A stretch of DNA of 5,884 bases from Candidatus Woesearchaeota archaeon (GCA_014729145.1 WJKL01000060.1:1-5884), one strand, 5' to 3'. Shown: positions 1 through 5,884, numbered from the stretch's first letter. A program made the numbers and translations. The notes: a model not told the origin generated them from the letters alone.

Positions 1-1054
1 TATCATTCAACAGCAGTTCAATTCTCTTCCTCAATATATAATCATTCTGTTTCCCAAAAAACATTCCGTTAAACTTGTGGATTATATATTCCTTGATATA
101 TCCTACTTTAGTTGAAACTACAGCAAGACCTGTTGACATTGCTTCAATTGTAGCCAGAGATGTTGTTTCTGTAAGCGAAGGCATCACAAAAATATCCATT
201 GCCTGAAGATAAGGGACCACATCCTTTACTGCTCCAGTTAAGTTTACATCAGGTATTCTTCTTAGTTTCTTCATCTCTTCTTCAGGACCATCCCCAACAA
301 TCAATAATTTAATACCTGGATAATCCTTTTTTAACCTTAAATATGCTTTTTTTAATGTTGCTAAATCCTTTTCTCTGCTTATTCTTCCGCAATATCCAAT
401 TACTTTTGAATTGGGATTTATTCCTATCTCTTTTTTTGCTTTGAATTTGTCTTCAGGAGGTTTAAATCTTTCTGTATCAACCCCTAATGCAACCACGAGT
501 TTTTTAGAGGTAACTCCTTTTTGCTCAAGTTCATCTGCAAGCTCTTTGTAAGGAACTAGTAAAGCAGAACATCTGTTATAAAGATAATTTACTGCTATTC
601 TCATAATCAAAGAAGAAATATATTTTAAAAATCTTGGAATAGACAACACATCTACAAGATGCTCCCAGGTTATCTGATGCACATAATTAAAAACAGGTTT
701 TTTATATCTTTTTCCATAGATGATAGAAAGCCCGCCTAAAAAAGCAAGGTCCTGGCTAAATACTATATCTGATTCTTTTACTAATTTTTTAAGTTTTTTT
801 CTGTTCTTTCTGGAGATTCTTACACCATTATAACCAGAAATCTTTATCCTGTCTGAAACAGGAAACCCAACAGCTTTTGCATCTCCGATAGATTTTATCT
901 TATTTTTGCTGAACAAAGGAGCAGCAATTGTAATGTCGTATTCTTTAGTTAAAGATGGAATTGTCTTTTCAAGAAAAACAACCAGCCCGTCTCTTTTAGG
1001 AAGATAAGCATCTGTAGTGATCAATAATTTCTTTTTATCTTCTAAATTATTCAT
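1..1054 (-). CDS. GT4-family glycosyltransferase, C-terminus cut by window edge
   Basis: This is a GT-B-fold, retaining GT4-type transferase that probably moves a sugar from a nucleotide donor to a lipid or glycan acceptor at the cytoplasmic side of the membrane. I translated 351 codons from ATG at 1054 with no stop; the end lies beyond position 1. Family features seen are an N-terminal ITTDAYLPKRDG segment (12-23), a YVHQ segment with a candidate active-site His at 126, GVD..RF (191-197), a phosphate-binding GYCGRISREKDL stretch (220-231), IVGDGP (252-257), and the EX7E motif with E296 and E304 in ETTSLATIE. The start is fixed by an ATGA overlap with the upstream deacetylase stop; AGGT lies 3 nt before the ATG and may be a weak ribosome-binding site. 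Donor and acceptor are unknown; the deacetylase partner makes an N-acetylhexosamine donor plausible. Family assignment is firm, specificity is not. Confidence 0.9.
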   Translation of the reverse strand, partial: MNNLEDKKKLLITTDAYLPKRDGLVVFLEKTIPSLTKEYDITIAAPLFSKNKIKSIGDAKAVGFPVSDRIKISGYNGVRISRKNRKKLKKLVKESDIVFSQDLAFLGGLSIIYGKRYKKPVFNYVHQITWEHLVDVLSIPRFLKYISSLIMRIAVNYLYNRCSALLVPYKELADELEQKGVTSKKLVVALGVDTERFKPPEDKFKAKKEIGINPNSKVIGYCGRISREKDLATLKKAYLRLKKDYPGIKLLIVGDGPEEEMKKLRRIPDVNLTGAVKDVVPYLQAMDIFVMPSLTETTSLATIEAMSTGLAVVSTKVGYIKEYIIHKFNGMFFGKQNDYILRKRIELLLND

Positions 1055-1704
1055 CTTACCTTAAAAAACCTCTCTGCATATCTTTTATGTACATGAAATC
1101 CATGGATGATTGCCTTAACATAAACACTCCAAAACAACACAAACAAACTTGCCTTTTGACTTTCAAATACTTTCAGTGCTTTTATTTTTTTTGCAAAATT
1201 CTCAGTTACATCCTCATATAATCTTGGAAGCTCTTTTTTCTTAAATGTAAATGGATTCCAGATGTCAAAAGCATATACATGGCAGTTATAGTTTATCTCT
1301 TCCAATGACCTCATCACTGCATGATAAACAGCTCTGTGGTCTGGGTGTGGATCTTCAGGAGAATGAGTAAATATCTTCAATGGTTTTTTTGAAAGTATTA
1401 TCCTTTGAAGCTTGCTTCTGATGTTGTTTTTTTCAATCTCTTTTGCAAACTTTCCCTCTTTTAGTCCAAAGAATTCAACTTTCTTTCCTCCAATTATCTT
1501 GTCAGCTTTTTTTGCTTCTTCTACTCTTATCTTCTTTGCTAATTTAGGCTTTAACCATGCCAAAGACTGCTCACCATATGAAAAGATATAGGTATAGATG
1601 TTTTTTCCCTGTTCGCTGTATTTTGCCAAAGTCGCTCCAGGCCCGAATATCTGGTCATCTGAATGAGAACAAAATACTAAAATATTTTCTTTCTTTTTTG
1701 GCAT
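1051..1704 (-). CDS. PIG-L/LmbE-family zinc N-deacetylase
   Basis: This 217-residue protein fits the PIG-L/MshB/BshB deacetylase family, which hydrolyses the N-acetyl group of GlcNAc-containing conjugates using one metal ion. The first motif is SHSDDQ (13-18). By comparison with MshB, H14 and D17 should bind zinc and D16 should be the general base. The second motif is HPDH (120-123), with H123 as the third zinc ligand and H120 and D122 beside it. The usual closing Glu of AHPDDE is Gln here (Q18). Length is normal for the family. No signal peptide is seen; a hydrophobic stretch at about 187-200 may help membrane association. The ATG at 1704 has no Shine-Dalgarno sequence and lies 21-28 nt below a TATA box, so the mRNA is probably leaderless. 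The stop overlaps the GT4 start, so the two are likely made together and may act in sequence. Substrate unknown. Confidence 0.92.
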   Translation of the reverse strand: MPKKKENILVFCSHSDDQIFGPGATLAKYSEQGKNIYTYIFSYGEQSLAWLKPKLAKKIRVEEAKKADKIIGGKKVEFFGLKEGKFAKEIEKNNIRSKLQRIILSKKPLKIFTHSPEDPHPDHRAVYHAVMRSLEEINYNCHVYAFDIWNPFTFKKKELPRLYEDVTENFAKKIKALKVFESQKASLFVLFWSVYVKAIIHGFHVHKRYAERFFKVR

Positions 1705-1724
1705 TTAAGATAAAGAACAATATG

Positions 1725-1732
1725 TATATAAA
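1725..1732 (-). promoter_or_regulatory. TATA box for the deacetylase-GT4 operon
   Basis: The minus strand reads TTTATATA, 21-28 nt upstream of the deacetylase ATG. That is the usual TATA-to-start distance in archaea, so transcription should begin at or within a few bases of the ATG and give a leaderless message. No Shine-Dalgarno sequence is visible in between. The position is inferred from sequence only. Confidence 0.6.
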
Positions 1733-1748
1733 AAAGTTATGGTAAAAA
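1730..1748 (-). terminator. Oligo-T tracts after tRNA-Gly, likely termination
   Basis: Directly after the tRNA discriminator base the minus strand has five T residues (1748-1744), and six more at 1735-1730. Archaeal RNA polymerase commonly stops at such U-tracts after stable RNA genes. The second tract overlaps the TATA box of the next gene, so its primary role may be promoter rather than terminator. Confidence 0.4.
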
Positions 1749-1762
1749 TGCGGCGACCGGGA

Positions 1763-1826
1763 CTTTCGAGGATAGTCCTATTTTAGTTTGTGCACGTAGC
1801 ACTTTGTGTTAAAATTTGAGCCTCCT
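1763..1826 (-). other. Non-canonical tRNA intron in the T-loop (59/60), 64 nt
   Basis: The insert separates T-loop bases TTCGAA (54-59) from T60-CCCGG. It forms a BHB shape. The T-stem is the outer helix. TTCG (1832-1829) pairs with CGAA (1768-1765) as the 4-bp central helix. The 3' bulge is AGT, cut AG|T, and the 5' bulge is AA or AAA, cut after the second A. AGGA (1826-1823) pairs with TCCT (1772-1769) as the inner helix. Inside, ATTTTA (1815-1810) pairs with TAAAAT (1785-1780), and GTGC (1802-1799) pairs with GCAC (1793-1790) around a 5-nt loop. Excision restores a standard 7-nt T-loop. The 5' bulge is 2 nt if the A-T pair forms, so the motif is slightly relaxed. Confidence 0.88.
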
Positions 1827-1847
1827 TTCGAACCCGGACCATTGGCT

Positions 1848-1865
1848 TGCTTCTAGCCTTTATAA
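1848..1865 (-). other. Canonical-position tRNA intron (37/38), 18 nt
   Basis: The insert lies between A37 (1866) and A38 (1847). The BHB is textbook: CTTC (positions 32-35) pairs with GAAG (1853-1850), the bulges are CAT and CAA, and each is cut after its second base. The inner helix is only TA/TA (1864-1863 with 1855-1854) closing a 7-nt loop, so this intron is close to the smallest that can carry the motif. Confidence 0.9.
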
Positions 1866-1925
1866 TGGAAGGCCAATATACTAGCCATTATACTATCGCC
1901 GCGTATAAATTGATGAATATTAAGT

Positions 1926-1935
1926 ATTTATAAAT
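1926..1935 (-). promoter_or_regulatory. TATA box for tRNA-Gly
   Basis: The palindromic ATTTATAAAT lies 24-33 nt upstream of the tRNA 5' end, directly after the DHH gene stop at 1940. The spacing suits archaeal TBP/TFB initiation at or just before the tRNA. Archaeal tRNA genes do not rely on an internal B box, so the T-loop intron need not harm transcription. Confidence 0.65.
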
Positions 1936-1939
1936 GTTA

Positions 1940-2968
1940 TTACAATTCCTTTTCCAAGTTCTTAAAAAACATCTCAAAATCATTCTTTTTAACACTTGCT
2001 CCGCATGCATGTTCATGCCCTCCGCCGTATCCTTCCACGTCTTCCAAAGCTTTTTTTAATATTGGTGGTAGTATTTTCTTTTTAGACCTCAAACTCATCT
2101 TCATCTCTCCTGATTTCTCTCTTGCAATGATTATTATCTTGTCAGGAAACCTGTGCAGTAATTCATTTGCTATATCCTTTGTAAAGCTTATATTTGCTTC
2201 AGAATATTTGAATAATTTTATCTTGTTTTTCGGTTTCTGCTTTAAAGCTTTATCTAATAATTTCTCATATTCCTTGTAATATTTCAAATATCTTTTATAC
2301 AGAAATTTTCCAGCAGGAGTTTCCTGATTCAATATTTCATAAGGTGTTTTTATCCTTGTAAATATCTTTGCACACTGCAAAGCCTGTCTTGTAGTTCCTT
2401 TCAGACAAAAAGAAACAACATCTACTAATTTTCCAAGTTTTGTCTCAAACAAAGCAGTCTCAGGATCTTTTACTTTTTTTGGCAATAAATCAGGATATTT
2501 TTTCTTAAATTCTTCAGCAAAATCAGGCCAATACCAGTCCCCAATACATCCAATCATTGAAATCCACATATCTTTCTCTGTTACTTTATAACACCAATAA
2601 GAAACAGGAATATTTGCTTCGGGATCTTTAACTCTTGGATTGAAATAAAGAACATCTCTTCTTTTCTGAGGATTATGATGGTCTATCCATATTATTTTTG
2701 CCTTAACATTATCAATAAAATCCTGATCAACCATAGCTATATCTACAATAAATATCTTATCTGGCCCATATTCCTCTACTTTCCTTAAAAATTTCTCATC
2801 TACTTTTGGAGTAGATTTTATTATAATTCCTTTTCCTTCTTTTGTATATCTGTATAATAATAAAAAAGAACTTAATCCGTCTGCATCATCATGAAAGAAA
2901 AAAAGAGGTCTTTTGCAGCTTTCTAGTTCTTCTCTTATTTGTTTAATCTGTTTTTTTGTCAGTGCCAT
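1940..2968 (-). CDS. RecJ-like DHH/DHHA1 phosphoesterase
   Basis: This 342-residue protein is a metal-dependent phosphoesterase, expected to cleave single-stranded nucleic acid or short oligonucleotides. The DHH domain motifs are all present: HDDADG (26-31), VDIA with D76, the name-giving DHH (96-98), and GDW with D144. These Asp and His residues would bind two Mn or Mg ions. After a Lys/Tyr-rich, probably helical linker (about 200-245), the DHHA1 domain contains MSLRS (291-295) and GGGHEHACG (315-323), which bind substrate. No catalytic residue is missing. It lacks the extra domains of bacterial RecJ and is shorter than archaeal GAN as I recall it, so it may be closer to the short archaeal RecJ-like or nanoRNase proteins; the subfamily is not resolved. 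No ribosome-binding site is visible. It has its own TATA box and seems separate from the sugar genes. Confidence 0.92.
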   Translation of the reverse strand: MALTKKQIKQIREELESCKRPLFFFHDDADGLSSFLLLYRYTKEGKGIIIKSTPKVDEKFLRKVEEYGPDKIFIVDIAMVDQDFIDNVKAKIIWIDHHNPQKRRDVLYFNPRVKDPEANIPVSYWCYKVTEKDMWISMIGCIGDWYWPDFAEEFKKKYPDLLPKKVKDPETALFETKLGKLVDVVSFCLKGTTRQALQCAKIFTRIKTPYEILNQETPAGKFLYKRYLKYYKEYEKLLDKALKQKPKNKIKLFKYSEANISFTKDIANELLHRFPDKIIIIAREKSGEMKMSLRSKKKILPPILKKALEDVEGYGGGHEHACGASVKKNDFEMFFKNLEKEL

Positions 2969-3019
2969 TTTAAATCAAGATAAAAAAATAATATTCTAAA
3001 ATAAAAGAGAGAAAAAGAC

Positions 3020-3027
3020 TATATAAA
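3020..3027 (-). promoter_or_regulatory. TATA box for the DHH gene
   Basis: The minus strand reads TTTATATA in the 68-bp gap after the epimerase stop. It predicts transcription starting near 2995-3000 and a leader of about 30 nt before the ATG at 2968. The stretch just below it is T-rich (for example TTTTT at 3016-3012) and could also end transcripts from the epimerase gene. Confidence 0.5.
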
Positions 3028-3036
3028 CATTTGGTT

Positions 3037-3990
3037 TTAATTTACTTTATAATATTGTTTAAACCATTCAACAAATCTCTTAACACCTTCTTCAATACTG
3101 ATTTTTGGATTATAATCTAATAATTTCTCTGCCTTTGTAGTATCAGCATATGTCAAAGGAACATCTCCAGGCTGCATCCCCATCATGTTTTTCATTGCTT
3201 TTTTCCCCAATGCCTTCTCAATACATTTTATAAAATACATCAGATCCTGGGGCTCTCCTCTGCCTAGGTTGATAACTTCATATTCCATAGGGTTGTCTAT
3301 CGCCGCAACTACACCATCTATAATATCAGAGATGTATGTAAAATCTCTTTTCATGTCTCCATTATTATAAACATCAATTGGCTTTCCTTTCACAATATTC
3401 TTTACAAACTTATACAATGCCATATCTGGTCTTCCCCATTCTCCATATACAGTAAAAAACCTCAATCCAATCAGGTTCAGATTATACAGATGATGATAGG
3501 TATAAGCAATCAATTCGTTTGATTTCTTTGTAGCAGCATACAATGATATTGGTTTGTCTAATTTCTGATCTTCCTTAAATGGGATTTCTGTGCTTTCTCC
3601 ATAAACAGAACTAGAGCTTGCATAAACTATATTCTTTATCTCAAATTTCTTACATAACTCTAAAATATTCAAAAAACCTTTGTTGTTGGATTTCTCATAA
3701 ACATGTGGATTTTTTAAAGAATATCTTACTCCTGCCTGTGCAGCTAAATTAACAACACAATCTATGTCATCAGAAAAAACTTCTTTTAATTTTTCATAAT
3801 CAGCAACATCTATCTTATGAAACTTATAATTTGGATTTTTTTGTAATATTTCATTTCTGTCTTTTTTTAACTTCACAGAATAATAATCATTCAAGTCATC
3901 TACTCCAATAACTTCTTCTCCTCTTTCCAATAATCTTTTAGCTAAGTGAAATCCAATAAAACCTGCTGTTCCTGTCACTAATATTTTCAT
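3037..3990 (-). CDS. NAD-dependent sugar epimerase, UDP-glucuronate 4-epimerase type
   Basis: This 317-residue extended short-chain dehydrogenase probably interconverts UDP-glucuronate and UDP-galacturonate by oxidation and reduction at C4. The Rossmann motif is G7xxG10xxG13, followed by VDDLNDYY (30-37), which resembles the CapI/LspL/GAE-type epimerases. NLAAQAGVRYS (81-91), SSSSVYG (125-131) and the catalytic Y151/K155 in YAATK follow. RFFTVYGEWGRPDMA (177-191) is highly characteristic of this subgroup, and KRDFTYISD (214-222) contacts the nucleotide sugar. There is no transmembrane N-terminus like the plant enzymes. It lies 26 bp below galE in the same direction, so the pair likely supplies UDP-GalA and UDP-Gal for a cell-surface glycan. 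The gap has no ribosome-binding site but a possible TATA box precedes it. A different UDP-sugar substrate is possible. Confidence 0.88.
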   Translation of the reverse strand: MKILVTGTAGFIGFHLAKRLLERGEEVIGVDDLNDYYSVKLKKDRNEILQKNPNYKFHKIDVADYEKLKEVFSDDIDCVVNLAAQAGVRYSLKNPHVYEKSNNKGFLNILELCKKFEIKNIVYASSSSVYGESTEIPFKEDQKLDKPISLYAATKKSNELIAYTYHHLYNLNLIGLRFFTVYGEWGRPDMALYKFVKNIVKGKPIDVYNNGDMKRDFTYISDIIDGVVAAIDNPMEYEVINLGRGEPQDLMYFIKCIEKALGKKAMKNMMGMQPGDVPLTYADTTKAEKLLDYNPKISIEEGVKRFVEWFKQYYKVN

Positions 3991-4013
3991 TGTTTAGATA
4001 GAAATATGGAGAG

Positions 4014-4021
4014 TTTTTAAA
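4014..4021 (-). promoter_or_regulatory. Possible TATA box for the UDP-glucuronate epimerase gene
   Basis: The minus strand reads TTTAAAAA, overlapping the galE stop codon and lying 24-31 nt upstream of the ATG at 3990. The spacing would give a leaderless mRNA, matching the absence of a Shine-Dalgarno sequence. In such AT-rich DNA this could be chance, and read-through from galE is equally plausible. Confidence 0.3.
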
Positions 4022-4967
4022 GGTTTTTGTTATAAGCTTTAAAAGTACTTTCTAACATATCTTTGATGTCTTTTTCAGGCTTCCATCCAAGAATTTCTTT
4101 TGCTTTTTTATTTGAAGCGACAAGTTTAGCAGGATCTCCTTTTCTTCTTTCCCCAATCTCATAATTGAATTCTTTTCCAACAATATCTGTTGCTGCCTTA
4201 ACCAATTCCTTAACAGTAGTTCCATCTGAAGTTCCTAGATTTATTATTTCACTGCTGTTAATATCCAAAGCAAGTATATGTGCTCTTACTAAATCATTCA
4301 CATCAATATAATCTCTTACACAGCTTCCATCCCTGGTATCATAATCATCTCCAAATATTATTAATTTATCTCTTTTTCCTGTAGCCGCTTCCATAATTAT
4401 AGGTATAATATTAAGAGCATTTGGATCTATATATCCCAAACCAGAATCACCAGCAACATTAAAATATCTTAATGAAACATAATCAATATCATGTACCTTT
4501 CCATACCATCTGATTAGACTTTCACACTCCAGTTTAGTAAAACCATAATAATTACACGGCTCAGTTGGATGCTTTTCATCAATTGGATTATACTTTGGCT
4601 CTCCATAAACAGCAGCACTTGAAGAATATATTATTTTATTGACATTGTATTTTACCATCATATCCAGTAGATTAATAGTTCCTTTAATATTATCAGAATA
4701 TTTTACTGCATTTTCCATAGATTCTCCAACAGCCTTGTATGCAGCAAAATGCATTACTGCGTCAATCTCATTTTCCTGAAAAACATTATCTAATGCTTCT
4801 TTGTCTATTAAATCAACTTTGTAGAATTTTGCTTTTTTATCTACCAGTTCTTTTACACCTTTGGAAAGATTATCTACTACAACAACTTCATAGCCTTTTT
4901 CAACTAAAGCTTTGACTGCAGCACTTCCTATATATCCTGCTCCGCCTGTGACTAATATTTGTTTCAT
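4017..4967 (-). CDS. galE: UDP-glucose 4-epimerase GalE
   Basis: GalE interconverts UDP-glucose and UDP-galactose (often also the GlcNAc/GalNAc forms) with tightly bound NAD, in the cytoplasm. This 316-residue protein has the GGAGYIGS dinucleotide motif (8-15), VDNLSKG (31-37), HFAAYKAVGES (73-83), YSSSAAVYGEP (114-124), catalytic Y141 and K145 in YGFTK, RYFNVAGD (167-174), and the RDGSCVRDYIDV block (212-223) that contacts the UDP-sugar and is typical of GalE. The C-terminal LGWKP (293-297) is also usual. It is somewhat shorter than the E. coli protein (338 residues), as in many archaeal and Gram-positive forms. ATG at 4967 overlaps the stop of the upstream glycosyltransferase (ATGA), implying co-translation. 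Whether it also acts on N-acetylated sugars cannot be told here. Confidence 0.94.
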   Translation of the reverse strand: MKQILVTGGAGYIGSAAVKALVEKGYEVVVVDNLSKGVKELVDKKAKFYKVDLIDKEALDNVFQENEIDAVMHFAAYKAVGESMENAVKYSDNIKGTINLLDMMVKYNVNKIIYSSSAAVYGEPKYNPIDEKHPTEPCNYYGFTKLECESLIRWYGKVHDIDYVSLRYFNVAGDSGLGYIDPNALNIIPIIMEAATGKRDKLIIFGDDYDTRDGSCVRDYIDVNDLVRAHILALDINSSEIINLGTSDGTTVKELVKAATDIVGKEFNYEIGERRKGDPAKLVASNKKAKEILGWKPEKDIKDMLESTFKAYNKNL

Positions 4968-5884
4968 ATTAATTCCAATTTTGATAATATTTCTTTGATT
5001 TTTTCAAGGAACAAATCTTTTTTCCAATAGTTAGAATAGGATTCCTCAGCATTCTTTATTATTTTTTTCCTCGCCTTTTTATTATTTAGATAATAAATAC
5101 ATTTTTCTTTTAAGTCACTTAAATCCCATTCTATAGGAATATATGTTTTATAAGGAATATAAATGTTTGGTTCTGTTTTTAAATGTTTCATATTTGGTTT
5201 AATTAAAAGACAACCATTTATAATTGATTCATAATCCCTTACACAAACCTCCCCCCAACCAAAAGGACTTACACAAATTTTAGTATTCTGTAATTCTAGT
5301 TTATAATCTTCAAAGGGCACTCTTTCTACACTGGCAACAACATTATATTTCCCACCTAATTCTAACAGGTTAGTTAAGGTAGATATTCTTTGATAAAGAA
5401 TATGTCTTGCTTTACCTCCAATCCCAACCCTACAATGTACATCAATAGGTCTTTGGCTGTTTTTAAATATAGTATAATTATTTTGATTAAAAAATTTAAA
5501 ATGAGACCCATGTGTCCCAAGATTCCAACCAGTAATTAATTTTTTATGGTACTTGGGAGGTAATTCATTTATATAACCTTTTCCTTTTTTCAAATTATAT
5601 TTTCTTACTAGATAATGGCCCCATAATTCTCCACATAGGTATTTCTTTCCATATTTTGTTAAATCAGAAAGGTGATTGGATTTAACATATAAATCTACAA
5701 AAGGCATAATTTCAAAAAAAGCTAAAGTTGTAGCATCAAAATAATCCAGATAAACAATCTTTGGACGATTCTTAATTTTGTTTAATTTTTTAAAAAAATT
5801 TAGATAGATTTTGTCATATGCTTCAGATTGGATAAAGACTATATCCCAATTTCCTTCATTTATGATTTTCAGATTTTTCTTTGA
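4964..5884 (-). CDS. GT-B-like glycosyltransferase, N-terminus cut by window edge
   Basis: The frame stays open to the right edge: 306 codons are visible and the start is outside. The Met at 5707 is internal, because the 59 residues before it are protein-like (WDIVFIQS at visible residues 13-20, IVYLDYFDA at 43-51) and run smoothly into MPFVDLYVK. In the C-terminal half, VSPFGWGEVCVRDYE (205-219) followed by NGCLLIKPNM (223-232) resembles the donor-binding part of GT-B transferases of the exostosin-like or CgeB/Glyco_trans_1 type; E212 and E219 are candidate conserved acids. No membrane helix is visible. It is translationally coupled to galE by ATGA, suggesting it uses a galactose-type donor or builds the same glycan. 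By eye it is more AT-rich and Asn/Lys/Tyr-rich than galE, as seen in variable surface-glycan genes. The exact family is uncertain. Confidence 0.75.
   Translation of the reverse strand, partial: SKKNLKIINEGNWDIVFIQSEAYDKIYLNFFKKLNKIKNRPKIVYLDYFDATTLAFFEIMPFVDLYVKSNHLSDLTKYGKKYLCGELWGHYLVRKYNLKKGKGYINELPPKYHKKLITGWNLGTHGSHFKFFNQNNYTIFKNSQRPIDVHCRVGIGGKARHILYQRISTLTNLLELGGKYNVVASVERVPFEDYKLELQNTKICVSPFGWGEVCVRDYESIINGCLLIKPNMKHLKTEPNIYIPYKTYIPIEWDLSDLKEKCIYYLNNKKARKKIIKNAEESYSNYWKKDLFLEKIKEILSKLELI

Larger units (their letters stand above)
1749..1902 (-). tRNA. trnG(UCC): tRNA-Gly(UCC) with two introns
   Basis: The acceptor stem is GCGGCGA with TCGCCGC (7 perfect pairs), followed by discriminator A73 at 1749 and no encoded CCA. 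The D-arm is GTAT/GTAT with two G-U pairs, and G18-G19 are present. The anticodon arm is TTGGC/GCCAA with loop CTTCCAA, and the anticodon TCC lies at 1869-1867. The variable loop is TGGT, and the T-stem is CCGGG/CCCGG. The 154-nt gene folds only if two inserts are removed, 18 nt at 37/38 and 64 nt at 59/60. The product is then 72 nt with T-loop TTCGAAT, exactly the length expected with positions 17 and 47 absent and 20a present. It reads GGA and, by wobble, GGG codons. A TATA box lies 24-33 nt upstream. Because the T-arm is split, splicing must precede function. Confidence 0.95.

Noticed and set aside
1557..1745. Plus-strand open frame of 62 codons
   Set aside because: It lies mostly antisense to the deacetylase, runs through its promoter, and its product has no recognisable motif or composition of a real protein.
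1763..1831. Seven-base direct repeat bordering the T-loop insert, which could be a target-site duplication of a mobile element
   Set aside because: Removing one repeat unit plus insert would leave a 9-nt T-loop, whereas the BHB cuts leave the normal 7-nt TTCGAAT. The repeat follows from the palindromic T-loop sequence.
1749..1902. Broken or pseudo tRNA because the arms are interrupted
   Set aside because: All stems are intact once the BHB-defined introns are removed, the length is exact, and a well-placed TATA box precedes it.
2969..3036. Small gene or regulatory RNA in the gap between the epimerase and DHH genes
   Set aside because: Only 68 AT-rich bases; a TATA box and T-rich leader explain it and no convincing hairpin or frame is visible.
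3185..3370. Plus-strand open frame of 61 codons
   Set aside because: It is wholly antisense to the well-supported sugar epimerase gene and shows no independent start signal or family motif.
1..5884. CRISPR array, insertion sequence, or defence system
   Set aside because: No regularly spaced repeats, transposase motifs or effector domains were found; all coding sequence is accounted for by six recognisable genes.

Overview
The window looks archaeal. It is AT-rich, and it carries a tRNA-Gly gene interrupted by two introns that both fold into the bulge-helix-bulge (BHB) shape cut by archaeal tRNA endonuclease. That tRNA has no encoded CCA. Archaeal-style TATA boxes lie about 25-30 nt upstream of the tRNA and of ATG codons that lack Shine-Dalgarno sequences, which suggests leaderless mRNAs. 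A stand-alone RecJ-like DHH phosphoesterase fits the same picture. The compact layout, with 4-bp ATGA overlaps and Lys/Asn/Ile-rich proteins, suggests a DPANN-type archaeon (for example the Woesearchaeota/Pacearchaeota side), but that placement is inference.

Every gene is on the minus strand, so the text below reads from high to low coordinates. 5884-4964: the C-terminal part of a GT-B-like glycosyltransferase, open at the right edge. It overlaps galE (4967-4017, UDP-glucose 4-epimerase) by ATGA. A second nucleotide-sugar epimerase of the UDP-glucuronate 4-epimerase type follows at 3990-3037. Together these look like a surface-polysaccharide or glycan module: two epimerases supplying UDP-Gal and UDP-GalA, and a transferase using activated sugars.

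3027-1940: a TATA box and a 342-residue RecJ-like DHH/DHHA1 phosphoesterase, apparently a separate nucleic-acid metabolism unit. 1935-1749: a TATA box and tRNA-Gly(UCC) with an 18-nt intron at the canonical site 37/38 and a 64-nt intron inside the T-loop at 59/60. Removing both leaves a normal 72-nt tRNA.

1732-1: a TATA box placed for leaderless transcription, a PIG-L-type zinc deacetylase (1704-1051), and a GT4 glycosyltransferase (1054 to beyond the left edge) joined by an ATGA overlap. A GT4 enzyme paired with a PIG-L deacetylase recalls the two-step 'add GlcNAc, then de-N-acetylate' logic of GPI-anchor, mycothiol and bacillithiol synthesis. The substrate here cannot be read from sequence.

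The most notable item is the doubly interrupted tRNA-Gly, especially its T-loop intron. I saw no CRISPR array, insertion sequence or defence system. No stretch longer than 300 bases lacks a gene.
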